64,000 nt of DNA, taken from contig CP093830.1 in the NCBI GenBank assembly GCA_033063855.1, positions 14,198,854 through 14,262,853 of the forward strand, given 5' to 3'. The translations under genes were made by a program, and so were the position numbers. This document shows, piece by piece, positions 26,601 through 40,054 of the stretch; within the stretch, counting starts at the first letter, position 1; each line of letters begins with the position of its first letter. Origin of the DNA: Smittia aterrima. Its lineage: Eukaryota; Arthropoda; Insecta; Diptera; Chironomidae. Under the pieces are notes generated by a model, which was given only the letters and a program-made list of their open reading frames with translations, had not been told where the DNA came from and searched no databases.

Positions 26601-29600
26601 TCATTTTAACATGGACAAGAGAGCGAGGTGAACTTGTAATTTAAGTTTTATCAGCCGTCTCTTACAAAATTGCTGCCAAACCTTAGCCAATCAAGTAATT
26701 CTACAGAACACGGAATGCTGTTGCAGTTATCAGCGGAAAGTACTTAAATGTCAGGGTAGACAAGCTTGCCATTCATTTTAATTGAAATCCCTGCATTTTT
26801 TGACAATGCAAAGCCCTGACTATCGAACTGCTGTCATCCAAGGGAGCTCAAGAGTCTTCTTCTTATTTATTAAATAAAGCAATAAATCTTATTTTAAGAA
26901 ACTGATCCTTAAAAGGTTATTAATGCGATAGAGTGAGAAGGAGACTGCTAGAAAGAAAAAATTTCTTCGACTAAATAATGTTATAAATTATAATGTGTGG
27001 CTTTCCAAAGCGCATTTCTCGAGACGCGCAAGACAAAGGAAGAGAAATACCTTCAACAGATAAAATGTTCTCCCTTCTGTCGAGGGTTTCCTTGTAGTTT
27101 TAACCTAATAAATAAAAAAAATACATAATGATTTGATAAACACCCTTGAGTCGGTGTTTTGACTCGAAGAAAATTTATTCCCTTTGCCCTTTTTTTCTCT
27201 TTTCGGTTGCATTTTGAGGCTAAGATACAACGGTTGTCGTCTCCGATAGATACAAAAGAAAAATGCACGCCACATGAATACAGAAATTTCCCTTTTGCCG
27301 ATTCAAAGTGCAGCTAAAGTCCTAAAATGAAAAGGGTATGACGTGCAGGCTTTTGTGAGACTTCAGCTGCATTTTCATGAGAAAAATTCTCTGGCTCTCG
27401 AAAAGCTTGAGCTTCAAGATCGACAAGCTCGGTGAACTTTAAGTGGCTCCAGTTTCAAGCCTCGAGCTAGCGATTGTCTCGAACACGCTCGCGCTCTCAC
27501 TTTGAGCTGATTGTAAAGTTCATATGAGGTATAAACAACTAAGCCAAACAACCAGTGCGAGAGTAATCCAGGGAAATTTATAAATCAAATATTCACTTGT
27601 CTAATTCACTTATGAACAACAATTAAAATTAGATTTGCACCTAATTTCATTGTATGCTTGACTTTCACTCTCCGCGCGAACAAAAAAAACAGTTTAATAA
27701 CCCTCTTAAGAGCAATAAATTATCCAATTCCATGAAATTTATTTGCCGCAATAGAAAACGAGGCAGATCCCTCGTACAGGAAGAGAAGAATCCCTTAGAC
27801 CATTCAAAGCGTTGTTTAGTAAAATATTCATTTTATGACTTTTTAATTACGTGAAAATTGAAAACAAACCACCCTTGATTGTCGGCATTCTCGATAATCT
27901 CTTCTCAATGGGAGAAATTCCATGTAAATTATGCTAATCAACCAACTGGGAGATCACAGTTCATAAATCTACTAAGATGCTTAACAATGTTTTGTGATGT
28001 GAAACTTGCTGATTTGCATTGCGAGAGTCTCGAGGTCGATTATCAAATTTTGCATGTTTTAAAAAAGGAATCAAAGTCTTCTTCAAGATCTTCATGGTCA
28101 GGGATTGAAATTTATTTTAAAAATCTATAAATGAAGATTCAACTTTCTACTCCATCCCTGGTTGACTCTCTTAATGTCAAATCTGGCTCAATTTGAATAC
28201 AATCCAAAATTTATTTTGCATACAGGAAGATTCTCTTTCATTGTTGCGTCGACGTTGTGACATCTGCATCGAACATTCGATATGCAAATCAATGTTGACA
28301 TATTTCGTGCATTTTCTTAAGCTTAACATTCGCATTGTTTCATCAGCAAACGATTTATAGCTTCTTCCGGATCTTGTCGAACATCCAAATAAACGTTCGA
28401 AGCTTGTTGCGACATGTGAAAACAATAAATTTTCTTCTAACAATGATGATCACTTCAAGTCAATCTGTTTCACATTGAACGGTTGAAGTCATGAGGTTGA
28501 ATCTCTCAGTTTTGCTTTTGTTTGTTTTCATTTCGTTCAATTTTAAACAATGAAAATCATTCAAAATCTTTAATTTGCTTACAATGTGAAGACGAAAATA
28601 AACATTTCGCTTCTGATTGATTTATAAATTGAGAGGTCGAGGGATTTTTTGTTGAATACTTTTTTTGGGAGCCAGAAGAATTCCAGAGATACGGGCAACT
28701 ACTCACGTTGCCGTCTTGTGCAATGACCATCGATTGACGGTTGAACAATATTATAAAGCACTACATATGAATTATTTATAGCGATGTCATGTAAATGGAA
28801 TCGTCTTGATCTTCGAGAAATTCGAGCAAATGCAAATCAATCAAGTGGCGTTTTTAAAACGAGCACGACTTGGAGCGACTCGATAAATGAAATCGGAACA
28901 CGAAATCATCCAAGCAACTTCTTACGAAGCAAGCTAAATACCAGAATTGACAAATTATCTCACTTCAAACGGTTGACAATTAAGAATGACTAGTGCCTGT
29001 TTAAACAGCCGCCTTCTTCCGATTCTCAAACGTGAAAGCACTGCTCACACATTTTCGTGAAGACACTTTTTTAATCGTTGTTGTTGTCGTTAATCATATT
29101 TGTCTTATTTGGTGGTCGATTCCTAAGTTTCGTTTATCGCCAGCAAACAAATGTTAACAAATTACTTGATTTACGATCAGAGAAGACGTGACTCACTGTT
29201 TGGTTGTTATTTATGAACGTCTCCTTCCACCGAGAGAAAGAGACGAGAAAAAAAACCGAAACGCTTCTAAATAAATCACTTGAGATCTTCAAGTGTGTGT
29301 ACGAGTGAGAGATGGAAAATATTTTCTTTATTTTATTTTCAACTCACTTGTTTATCTTCGATAGTGTTACATTTTGTATCACTTAGCTGCGCCCAGTGGC
29401 GGTTCGCTTTGAACTACAATTTCCATGTTAATCGCAAACTCGCCCTTAGCATTTGACCTACGCTCGGTTCTATTTACTTCTCCTCGTGGCCTCACCCAGC
29501 TTACGATTTAATTCCCATGATCAACCTCCCCCATGCGTTGTTCTCTGAATCCTACAGGTGCGTAAATCATTCCAGCACAAAACCAATACGATAAGTCAGT

Positions 29601-32600
29601 TTTTCAAACTGAAATCTCTTTGAGAATGAAACGCACGGGCAAACAAGTCGAACCGGTTCTCTGTGCAAATTTATGGCCTCGATGGCATGCAATAGATTTT
29701 CAATTTCGAAGTGATTATGCTCTCTTCTTATGTATCGAAACATGTTCCTCATGACTGAGGGGAATATTAAACCACGAAGTCGAAGGAAATAATTTTTGAT
29801 TATGGCTACAAAAGGTTCGTGAACGCTTTCGCTCGTCCGCTCTCTTTTTCTTTTTTTTTCGATTAAAAAAATGGCGTATAAATATTTAATTAAAACATGG
29901 AAGGAATCTTTAATAACAATTTATATATTCAGCGAAAAAAGAGTTGCAGTACAATTTATAAAAATCAAGGCTTGTGGAGCGCAATTACCACGAGTTCTCG
30001 CTCGCTTCTTCCTTCTTTGGCTTTGATGGGAAGTTCAATATTTTACTGTAAACTTGAAAACATAGCGGAAAACGCAACGTTGCACAATAAACCATTTTTC
30101 GCCGCTCTTAGCCATGTATCGAACATTCTTCTGCACTCCATTAACAAACATTTTTTATCGTTTTCCTTCGCCTCCCTTTTCTTATTGTTTCATTTCGCAA
30201 TGAAATTGCCTTCGTGTTCCTTTTAAACCTGAAGATGCCTTGGGGTTATCAAATCCTGTTATGGGTTGAAATTGCAATCAAGAATATCGAGAATAGCGTT
30301 TGTGCAATGAAATATTTGTTTAAGGAAACTCTATCGATGCGTCTAAGCCCGTTACTATTAAAAAGTCATTTACACGTTCCACCTCTTTTACACCTTCGAT
30401 GACGTAACAGTCAATCGACGAGTGAGAAATGAACCGAATTTCTTGCCTGGACAATCGAATCATTAATCTTCGCTCACTCGGGAATCATCATCTCGACAAA
30501 AAAGAACACTAAATGTGTATTATGGTGTTAATTTAATCAATTACATTAAAGGCCGTGTAGATATTTTTCATTTTTCACGATGAATTAATAGCACAGCGAC
30601 CTATCATATAATTTTCATATTACGGATGAGTTTACAGGAATGAAATAAAACTATTAATCACTCGCAGTTCAAAGCAGCTTTTTAGCATTCGAACTGAGAA
30701 ACAATTTAAACTTTTCCTTCCCAGAGATATTTATTAACTCTCGGCAAAGTCTCGAGAGATAAGCGACGAGTTTACTTTTATTTCTCTTCTCTCAGCGCGC
30801 GGTTTATAAATTTATGATGAATTAAGCGACACTCACAAAAAGATGTCTCATCTACAACATCATTAATTTCGATCGCAACTCGGCGTAAAGAAACTACAGA
30901 TCGCTATTAGGATTTGCATAAGAAGGCGAGGTGAGATGAGCGTGTTTAGTTTCAAAAATCTTGGCAATTGCAATTTATAATCGCGACGACTTTGTGCATC
31001 TCGTCGAACGCTGAGAACCTGACGCTATCGAAGACAAATTATGATTCAACTCAACGTAAGACGCACGTTGTCTTCTCTTTCTTCATTTCTTGAATAATAT
31101 TAAGCTCTTTTTTATCTTGATATTGTGTCACACACACACACACACGAAGTCGACTGAATGCTTGACATTCCTTCGAACGGCTGTCTTGTCCTTTTGTGAT
31201 GCTAATCGGACAAATTACCCAACATCGAAGCAAATTAAACACTTGATTAATTATATTAAAGATGTTCTGCTTATCGAAAGCGTCTCACACAGCAATCGTA
31301 TCGATTTTTCTCTCGGCTGGTCGAGTTTGATTGACAGGCAAGAGTTTCATCAAAATCTGATTAAGCTTTGGAATTAGTTTCCACGAGAACGTTGATATTT
31401 TTCGCACGAAGGTTAAGATAATCGCAGTTGAATTGATTTAATTACCGAAATAGTCGTGAGAGATTAAAATGTTTTGTAGCTGAATCTAATCTCTTTTTAA
31501 GCCTCATGATGATTGCGACTATTTAAAGATCTGATTTTTTTAAAGTGAAAACAAAACGCGTGAGCTTCAACCACACTAATTAATAATTTTCCTGCCGTCT
31601 TCAACCACAAACAGTTATTTCAAGACATTAAGTAAATTCTAAGACTCTCCGCTGAGTCTCGAAGTCGTTCGTAATCCCCAATCCTTTTGAAAATGACAAA
31701 TTGATTGAAGCTCGTCTCTCGCTTTGATGTCGAAGTCTGAGCACAAAGGAAGCTCACGGCTTAAGAAAAAGTCCGCAACAAAATGTCTTTGAGTCGTTCT
31801 TGTTGTTTCAGTCAAGAGAGAGAAAACACGTCGATGGAAAATATTTCAAAGTTCTTGGTGAGATTACGTTAAGCGCGCTTGATTAATAACTTTATTATTA
31901 AAGCAAATGCGTCGAAGAATTCAGTTTCGTCCGTTAAAACCTGATTTCAATTAGAGATCAACGAAGGTTTTGAAAATCTTCACGCGGTGAAATCGAAAAA
32001 GAGCTTTCGTAATCAACTCGGATTCATTTCAAGTCAATCGCACTCTGACATTTACAATTCGCTTGCTGAGTCAAAACAGCCTTTAGGTCATCGTTGATTA
32101 AACGTGGGCGTATCGAAGTTTGTGTGAAAATGTCACAAGTCTGAGCCAACAACTTCAACAGCGGAATTTTCCCTTCATTGCGATACTCGAGACCACCTGG
32201 TTGAATCATCTCAATTGTCGTTGTCGTCGTCGTCCGACAATTTTCTTCGGAACGGAATGTTTTATTCAACGTGTAGTTTTCCGATGTTTTGACAGTCGCT
32301 GATGGCTTGATGAGCCATGTGTGAAATATATTCCCGTTTCTTGAAAGGTGTGCGCTTCATCTCCCAAATAAAAACTTTCACAACAAAATTTTCAATTTAT
32401 GTTAAATCAATCAAACGCGACCTTCTTTCCAAAATACCCAAGTCGATCGTGTTCACAACATTTTGATATTCGCGACGATTAACAATCTTTCATGTATGTT
32501 AAGTGATGTACATTTAATTTCAAACTGTGTTAGCTAATAATAGAATCGAACGACGTGAAATGGAAAAAAAAAGTTTGTACCGCGGCATGGAGTTGAGAGC

Positions 32601-35600
32601 AATATGGAAACACGTGTAACAAGCAGTTTAATCGCATCGGATCAGAACTTCCTTGACGTTCGGGAATTGAAAGCCAACATGTGTCGAGACGCCGATCGGC
32701 GTGAAGCGAAAACAAACAAATTTATTCAGATGGAAATTCCGAAAGAATTCTTTACTTAAAACAAATAAATTCCACGCGCTTTCCTCCCTCGATCGATAAT
32801 TTGCAAGTTTAAAGAGGCCTCTCGAGATGATTGACGAGATTCACTCAAACGAGTTTGGGAAGTTTGGCAACATCTACGTTTGTTTTGGGGCTAGGGCGGA
32901 TTAAAGTGAACGCGAAACTTGACCCGGTTTTTCCCACATGATGTCTTCATTCGGAATGAACTCAATTCCAACAAAATAATAAGTTCACGTCTAAGAGTAG
33001 AACAGGAAACAATTTTCACATCATTTTTTATTTAATCGTCCTTAGGAAAGGCCTGTCGGGTCTGTTGGGGGTGAGCCTGGCTGCTGGAAATAAACACAAA
33101 AGCAAACATATCAGATTTTCCTTCCTCAAAAGAAAAGAAAAAGAAAGCCGGCCATCCTCAGACATTCATCAATCATACACAATAAAAGTATCTTTCCATT
33201 TCATCGTGACAGAATCATGTTCAATAAAGAAAATTGTTTCTTCTTCCCTTCTCGCTTTTGCTGAATGAATGCAAGAACAAGCCGAAAGGGGTTAAATCGT
33301 CAATGGCGTCATTTTGAATATAAATTAAGGGGAAGTTCTTTAATCATGCAATACCCAGTGTCTTTTCCAAATTCTCTCTAAAAGTTTTGACAAACGCCTG
33401 AAAAATAATTCACGCGATGCTCTTCAAGATAACCAAATAAATCTTTGTATTGAAAACTAATCCTTTTCATTTTCTTGTTACTTAACTTTCATCGACCCAC
33501 CGAAACATTTCCAAAGTGGCTCGATCGATGGAAAACCGCACAAAGAAAAACTCCAAAAACAAAGTTTTTTATTCTTTAAGTTTGTATTGTTTAGGAAGAA
33601 ATGCTTTAAGCAAACAACCACTTTAACCTTTGCCAGTCTCTCCTCGGGAAGAAAATCTGAAAGAAAAACTTAATATTTGTAATCATAAATTGATATGGTA
33701 AAGTAAAGTTGTTCTCTCTATCTCCTCTCGTAGCCTCGAGAGACATTCTTGCTTCAACCCACGACTCGCAAGTTATTCCAACGAACATGGCCAATCGCTT
33801 AGATCATTTTTAATAATTAAGCACAATCACATTCCATTAACAGCTCTTCGAGTCTTGAATTGATTCCAAACGCTGCCTTGAAGGTTCTTCGATTCGTTTG
33901 TCTTAGGTCAGTTTACATCAAAAACACGGTGAAGAAAGCGATTCGTTCTTGAACAGAAGAATAACTAATGATCATAGCCGAAAGATGTTAGATGCTTGTC
34001 GTGGGGTCGATTTTGTTGTTGTCATTAAAATGTAGAACACGAGAGCAATAGAAAATAAATTTATCTTTGAGATCGATTCTCGACATCGATTTTCTGCCAA
34101 ATCTTCGTCAAAACCCGGAATGCCGTCGAACCGAATGAAGAAAAATCGTTTTGTATTCAATGAAACTCGACAGTTCGAACAAACTTTCCCTGCACATCAA
34201 AGTCAAAGCATGAGAGAGAATGGAAAAACGAGAAAGAACTTTAGGAATTCTTGTGATTATTATGGTTGTGACATTTTTAATTGAATTTAGACTCCTAATT
34301 TTTCACGAACAGTTCCGGCAGAAAACGAGACTGAAAAAGCTAGTGATTGATGGTTTTCCATTTGACTTTTCATTACGAGCGAAGAGCGTGGCGGTGAAAA
34401 TATTCTCGAGTTGAAAATTCAAAGTTCAACACTCGTCGGGTTGCCAAGAGGAATCGTCACGATAGAACTCAATTTAGCTCATTGACGAACGAAAATATTG
34501 TTTGCACAAATGCGCTCGAGGTCTGTTCATCGCAGAAGACAAGAGACACTTGACTTTATCGTAGCTCAATTTCTCAGCGATTGTGATGAAATGTCTGACT
34601 CGCTACACGAAAGTTTGAATCACGAAAGTTTTCTTTATTTAATTCCTCGTTTCATCTCGAAATAAAAATTAAATAATTGTCGAGTGTCAAGCGAGTGACA
34701 TGCGAGAAGTGAGTGAGAAGACTTTGCTTACTCGTTGTTGCGAAACAAAAGTCTTCATTCGTAAGCAGGCAAGCGAACTCCCTCGTAGGTTTGTGTCGCT
34801 CATTCTTCACGAGAAGATTTTTTGTCGTCAAGAATAAATTATTAACTTTTCATTTACCGAGAAATGTTGTGAATGATCGTCGAGGATTCCGACAATGCCA
34901 GCTCGAGTTTGTAATCCACCGAAAAATTTCAACGAGAATTGCAACAAATTAAGATTCAGCTCGGAAAAATAACACCAACGTCGCTTAAAAAAACATTTTC
35001 ACATCAACTTGTCTCAGTCCCAACTTCTTGTCACATTGGAATTAAAAGAATCGTTGAAAAAATATTTCCGTGAATGGCTTGGGATTAGCATGTGGATCGA
35101 AAGGGATTTGTGCTTCGCTTCGATATGAACAGTCAGGCAAAATCATAATTTATGACTGCGCGAGTAAATTCACATGCTTCGCACGCGGTTGGATCATCGT
35201 AATTTCATTACTTTATCTGCCTCTCTCTATCTCGCTCTCCCGTTCTGTTTAATTAGCTGAAAGTAGAAACGACTTTTATGAGAAACGCACGAGAGTCGTA
35301 GAAATATTAAATTGCAATAAATTTCTTTAAACTGTCAACCGAACCTCTGCCAATTAAGTCATCGCGCCCATAATTAATAGCTCGCTTATTTCAATTACAC
35401 ACAAATCGCTTCAACTTCATTAGAAACTTTTATATTTAATCTTCAGCCAACCTGTGTTTGGATAATTTATTTTTTTAAATCCTTTTCGTGTTTTTTCTTT
35501 GCTATGAAGGTACAGTAAATGCCAACGGCGAGACAAAGCGTCAACGCACATCATACACACGCTATCAGACGCTAGAGCTAGAGAAAGAGTTCCACTTCAA

Positions 35601-35872
35601 TCGATACTTGACACGACGACGACGAATTGAAATTGCTCACGCTCTTTGTTTGACTGAACGGCAAATTAAGATTTGGTGAGTCTCAAATTAAACTTTTCCT
35701 TAAACGACTTTTAATAAGTTTTACTTTTAGGTTCCAAAACCGTCGTATGAAGTGGAAAAAGGAGCATAAGATGGCATCGATGAACATTGTACCGTATCAT
35801 ATGTCGCCCTATGGCCACCCCTACGCACAATTTGATATTCACCCGTCACAATTTGCTCATCTGTCCGCATAG
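23651..35872 (+). CDS. Scr: Sex combs reduced Hox protein (three exons)
   Basis: Coding exons are 23651-24380, 35510-35675 and 35731-35872, giving 345 aa; introns are 11,129 nt (phase 1) and 55 nt (phase 2). The start is the ATG at 23651 (MDANNFVMQSYFANSLATCY), which matches the conserved Scr/Hox N-terminal SYF(x)NSL-CYP motif; the frame is open a few codons upstream but has no earlier ATG. An Asn/Ser/Thr-rich stretch precedes the hexapeptide YPWM (residues 233-236, context IYPWMKRVH) that binds Exd. The linker GTSTVNANGETKRQ leads into the homeodomain (residues 252-311, Gln50, Asn51). The tail KMASMNIVPYHM to QFAHLSA is the diagnostic Scr C terminus. The protein is a nuclear transcription factor specifying labial and prothoracic identity. 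It lies between ftz and mir-10, in the same orientation. The homeobox is split by the last intron at Trp48. Confidence 0.96.
24381..35509 (+). other. Large first intron of Scr
   Basis: An 11.1-kb intron from donor GTATGT to acceptor TATGAAG. It separates the YPWM exon from the homeobox exon, the usual place of the long Hox intron. No embedded gene is recognisable; the small open frames inside show no family features. It has a short (CA)n run near 31129. Because it is so much larger than every other intron of Scr, ftz and the phosphatase here, it probably holds cis-regulatory DNA, but no element can be delimited by eye. Confidence 0.85.
31129..31145. repeat. (CA)n microsatellite
   Basis: About eight and a half CA units inside the Scr intron. 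A simple repeat with no sign of function. Confidence 0.9.
35676..35730 (+). other. Intron inside the Scr homeobox
   Basis: A 55-nt intron with donor GTGAGT and acceptor TTTTAG that splits Trp48 of the homeodomain as TG^G (phase 2). The exon ends at IKIW and resumes with FQNRRMKWKKE. Position and phase are identical to the ftz homeobox intron at 14722-14796, while the intron sequences themselves look unrelated. Confidence 0.92.
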
Positions 35873-38800
35873 GACGCGTGGCATAGTTTTTCGAATACTG
35901 GCTAGAGACTCAACCAGCTTTATCAATCTGAACAATATCAAGGATACCAAAACAATCAGGAAAGTGCGACAAACGCGCTGTTTAGCAGCAGTAGTAGCAA
36001 TTCTGAAAAGTATCCACAAGAATTCTGATCTCAAAACGACGCTGAAAATACAATGAAGGCTGGCGATGAGCTGAGTTGAATTGAATTGCAGTGTTTTGGC
36101 AATTTAGTTCGATTGTAGTTTTGAGTGAAGCATTGTTGATATCGATGGTTGAGAAAAAATGTTTGGAAAATGTAAAATTCCAACTCTTTTCACGATTTTC
36201 TTCCACATCGTTTACAGTTGAAGATCCCGCATGGGCTTCATCTGACTGTGGAAAGAAATTGTGGAAAACAAACGTGCTCTGTAATCAGTATTCAAAAAAC
36301 TACAATTTTATTATTTTCTTTTAACTAATTGGCATATTCACGCGTCTGAAGACTAAAGAACTAGATAAGAGTCTTGAAAAATCGATAATGATGATGTGAG
36401 TTTATAAGAATCTGAACGAAAATCATATAATCAAAGAAACTAGGGGGGCTACATCTTATTTTTATTTGATTATGTGAGTTTTGAACGGACCCGAATGAAA
36501 AGTTTGAACTGGCTTCGTCAAGATGTCGCAACGATAGCATTTCGTTGAAGTTGGCAGCCGATCAGTTTTACTCGACATGCGGGAACTTTTAAGTTTAAAT
36601 TGGGTTTTCGTGTGTGTTTGGGGGGCGGAAACAGATAAGAAACGAAAGTCTGACAAAACGACTTCATTATTATTGTAGCCATATGCACGTCTCCTTTTCC
36701 CACACTCTCAAAAGTTAAAACGAATTGCAATAAAAAAAAAGTTTAGTTAAATTTTTCCTTCTCATTATCATTTTATTGTTTTGTCATTTTATGTGAAAAG
36801 AAATTTTATCTGTGGCGTTTTTCTCGAAGAAGAAATATTTATTAAATTACCTTTTAATTACGAAAAGTTCTTATTAGACATTTTTAGGTTGTTTTCTCTT
36901 AAATTGCTTGTTATAAACTCTCTTAACGACTAAGTTAGATGATGACTTATGTGTAAGGGTGATGCTAAGTAAATTTTAATTTTAGACTAAAGAAAGAAGA
37001 CGAGTTGATCAACCAGAAGAAAAACAAATTCGGAAAATGCAGGGCTTTTGCTTCTTTCGGTTCCTTAGAAGATGAGAGCGGTAAACTTAATTGAACAATC
37101 TTCCCCCCGCAGAACGCAAAGTGATTTGCTGGGAAATCGATCTTAGAATTTAATTTAACAGCGTCGATAACATAATTTTCGCTTTTTCCTCATAATTTTT
37201 GTTCATTTCTTTTTCTCGCGGGATGGTAGAAGCAAATTTATTGCATCAGATGAGGAAGATGAAGAAGAAGTTGTAGCTGTACACATAAAATTTATATCTC
37301 TCCTTAAATTATGACATAGAGAAAGGAAAATTCGTCGTTTTCCTTTTGGTGTACATAGAATAAATATGAAAATGAGGAAATGAAAGTCTTTCATTCTCTC
37401 TCTCACTCTCTCTCTGTCTCTCGATAGCATAAGGAAAATTTCTTAAGTTTTTATTTTTGCCTCTTGTCTTGATTTTAAAGAAGAAGAAATATAATGAAAA
37501 ACTCACTCATATGATAATCTAGCGAACATTCTAAGCATAAGGAAGCATATATGGAGATAAAGGAAGGAGAATGAGAGTTCAATCTCTTCTTGTTCTTGCG
37601 ACATTCCAGTATTTTTCAAACTTACATTTAGAAATGAAATCGATGGCGGAAATTTGTATAATGAAGAAGAACTTCATGACACAAATCAGATGCTCCGAGC
37701 AAGAATAAATTGTATTTAGTAGATTAAATGAATAAAGAAGCAGAAATTAAGTAGATTAGTGTTTGTTAAAAAGAAAATGATAAAGAAGGGAAACTCACAC
37801 AAAACTATATCAAAAGAGAAAAATCAGTGAACAAAATTAAACAAAAATTAAATAAGAAAAAGAAGAATAAGAAGAAGATTGATTCTGGTCAGCCTTCTGA
37901 TTGTTCAAATTTAACTTCTTAACGAATCGTGTGCAACAAATAAAGAAACGAACGATAAATTTTTTCATGATTTTCGAGTTAACTTGAACACGAAAAAAAA
38001 AATATTTATTTGATCAAAAGGGAGTTGAGCTACTGGATAATTGTCTCTCGACTTGAAATAGAATCAGCTCAAGCTGATAAAACGTACAAAACAAAAATAT
38101 TTCACAAGCATCACTGTACACATTGAACAACCCCCAGAAGCCAAGCAAACGATATTTGTAACTAAACTCCAGTGAACAAGAAAAGAATGAGAGCGAGTAG
38201 ACGAGAATTGTAAAATTGCATTGATACTTAAATAAAATGGAACAGAAAGAAATCCTATAAAATCATTTTAGAGCGACGAGTTTTATTTGCTTTCTTATTT
38301 ATTCGTTTATCGAACAAATAACAAGGAAATTTTCGTGTCAAAGAATTTCATTTCATCACCCACGAATATCGCCCAACATTTTTTCCCTTTCAGTTTACGT
38401 GACACGACAGTTTTACAGCTTGTTAAAGTCAACTCTTTTCACCGATGTCCGCTCCGGAGGGAGGAGGTCGATGCTTTGTACTCACTCGAGAGTTATGTGT
38501 GACAAATCAAAATTTCATGACGAGAATGGAGACGCTGCAGAAAGAGAAGGACAAGAAAAAGTTTACGAGTCTAGAAAGGAAGCCCCATGAAGAAAAAGCA
38601 ATTCGTTGTCCTTCGAAATTGCGCAATTCTTGAGCAATGGAAACTTTTTGCTGAACAAAAGAGCTCTCAGGTAGTTGTGAAAGGAAATATTCCCAACGCT
38701 TCATCCTTCTCGCAATATCGATATGATTAGATCGCCATGTGTTCCGTTCACTCATCAATCTGAGCCAGCAGCAGCGAGCAAAGAGAATTCCACTTTCCTG

Positions 38801-40030
38801 ATTTTACGATCTCTCGAGCCCAGAATAAAGAAAATGCCGAGATGGAAAATTCCTCAAACATTTGTTTTTCCCATGAAGCTTTTATTTATTGTGTTATTAG
38901 AGCGAAAACAGTAAAAAAGCCCCAGGACTGAGTTGAGTTGGATGAAGAAAAGAAATGGCAAATGGTTGAGTGAAGTGAAACAACAATCGTGGGGAAAAGA
39001 AATATTGGGGAGAAGCCGTAAAAACAAAACAAACTTTTATTTCATTCAAGTTTTCTCACATTAAATTTTCCGCTTTTCCTCTTTACCGGATTTTCCTTCC
39101 TATTTCTTGCCCTCTCTCTCTCTCGTTTTCCCTCTGTTGAATGGCGAAGTGACATGCACGTTTGTAGAATAAACGACGATTGCACTCTCGATACAATGAT
39201 TTTGATTTCGTTTATTGTTTTCTGCTCTTCTCTAACGTTAGATAAGGGGATTGTCATTAAATTTTGGGCGGCTGGGGGCAAGTCTATGAAGAAAGTCGGA
39301 GCTTATGATGGCTTTCTATCCTTGGCAATAAATTCTCTGACGAGTCATTGAAAGTAATTGAGAAAGTAGAGCAATTAGGAAACGTTTCATTGACTAGCGT
39401 ATTGCCCGTCAAACCAATGGAAGAACTGCGAGAGACAAATGTTGAGACTTTTAGCTGAATCAACTGAAAGTTCAGAAATGTCAAATACGCAGCTGCTAGG
39501 GAGAGAACGTTTGATTTAAAGGCTTCGACTTTTATCTTCAAGCAAAGGTTGTTAGTTTAATTTTAAAAGTTCTTTACGATCTTCAATCTTCAAAGTTTAC
39601 TCTTTAGCTCACAACCCTTTTCCTCCTGTGTTCATTCATCTCACTCTTTTACCCCAAGAGCCACATAACTTCCAATCAAGCCCCGGAAACTTGAATCCAC
39701 AAAGGAGAACAAAAAAAACTTGCAACTTATGTTTTACGCTTGAGAATTTGCCTTCTTACTCAATTTCATGTTCTGAACTTTATAGACGAAACGAGTTCGA
39801 TTTTCGATCCTCGCAAACGAATTTTTTATTGCTCTGCCTCTCTCTCCTCGATATTCGTTCAAATCGAATCCGACCTTCGATTGAATTTCGTTTTGTTTGC
39901 CTTTGGGGGGAGCATCGAGAATTAGGCGCTTGGAATATAAATTATTTTGAAGGAGGGGAGAGACGAAGACGACGAGGCGAGTGGTGAGAAAGAAATCAAT
40001 TAGCTCCATAGTGATAATAATAAAAAGAAA
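35873..40030 (+). other. Scr 3' UTR and downstream non-coding DNA
   Basis: After the Scr stop the plus strand is A-rich with several AATAAA hexamers (36729, 37939, 38231). The one at 38231 is followed within about 50 nt by T-rich DNA (GTTTTATTTGCTTTC type), so a 3' UTR of up to about 2.4 kb is plausible. Beyond about 38.3 kb I see nothing but short chance open frames. Confidence 0.5.
38231..38236 (+). terminator. Candidate distal Scr polyadenylation signal
   Basis: AATAAA near the end of the A-rich tract that follows Scr, with a T-rich downstream element. Proximal alternatives are at 36729 and 37939. Position-based only. Confidence 0.35.
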
Positions 40031-40054
40031 CTCCTGAAGAGAGCGTAGGAAATC

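Noticed and set aside
31707..31719. GAAGCTCGTCTCT, identical to the first 13 bases of insect miR-993-3p (a miR-10 relative)
   Set aside because: The match stops there, no CTACCCTGTAG-like 5p arm lies upstream, and no hairpin forms. It is inside the Scr intron, not the expected miR-993 place. Judged chance.
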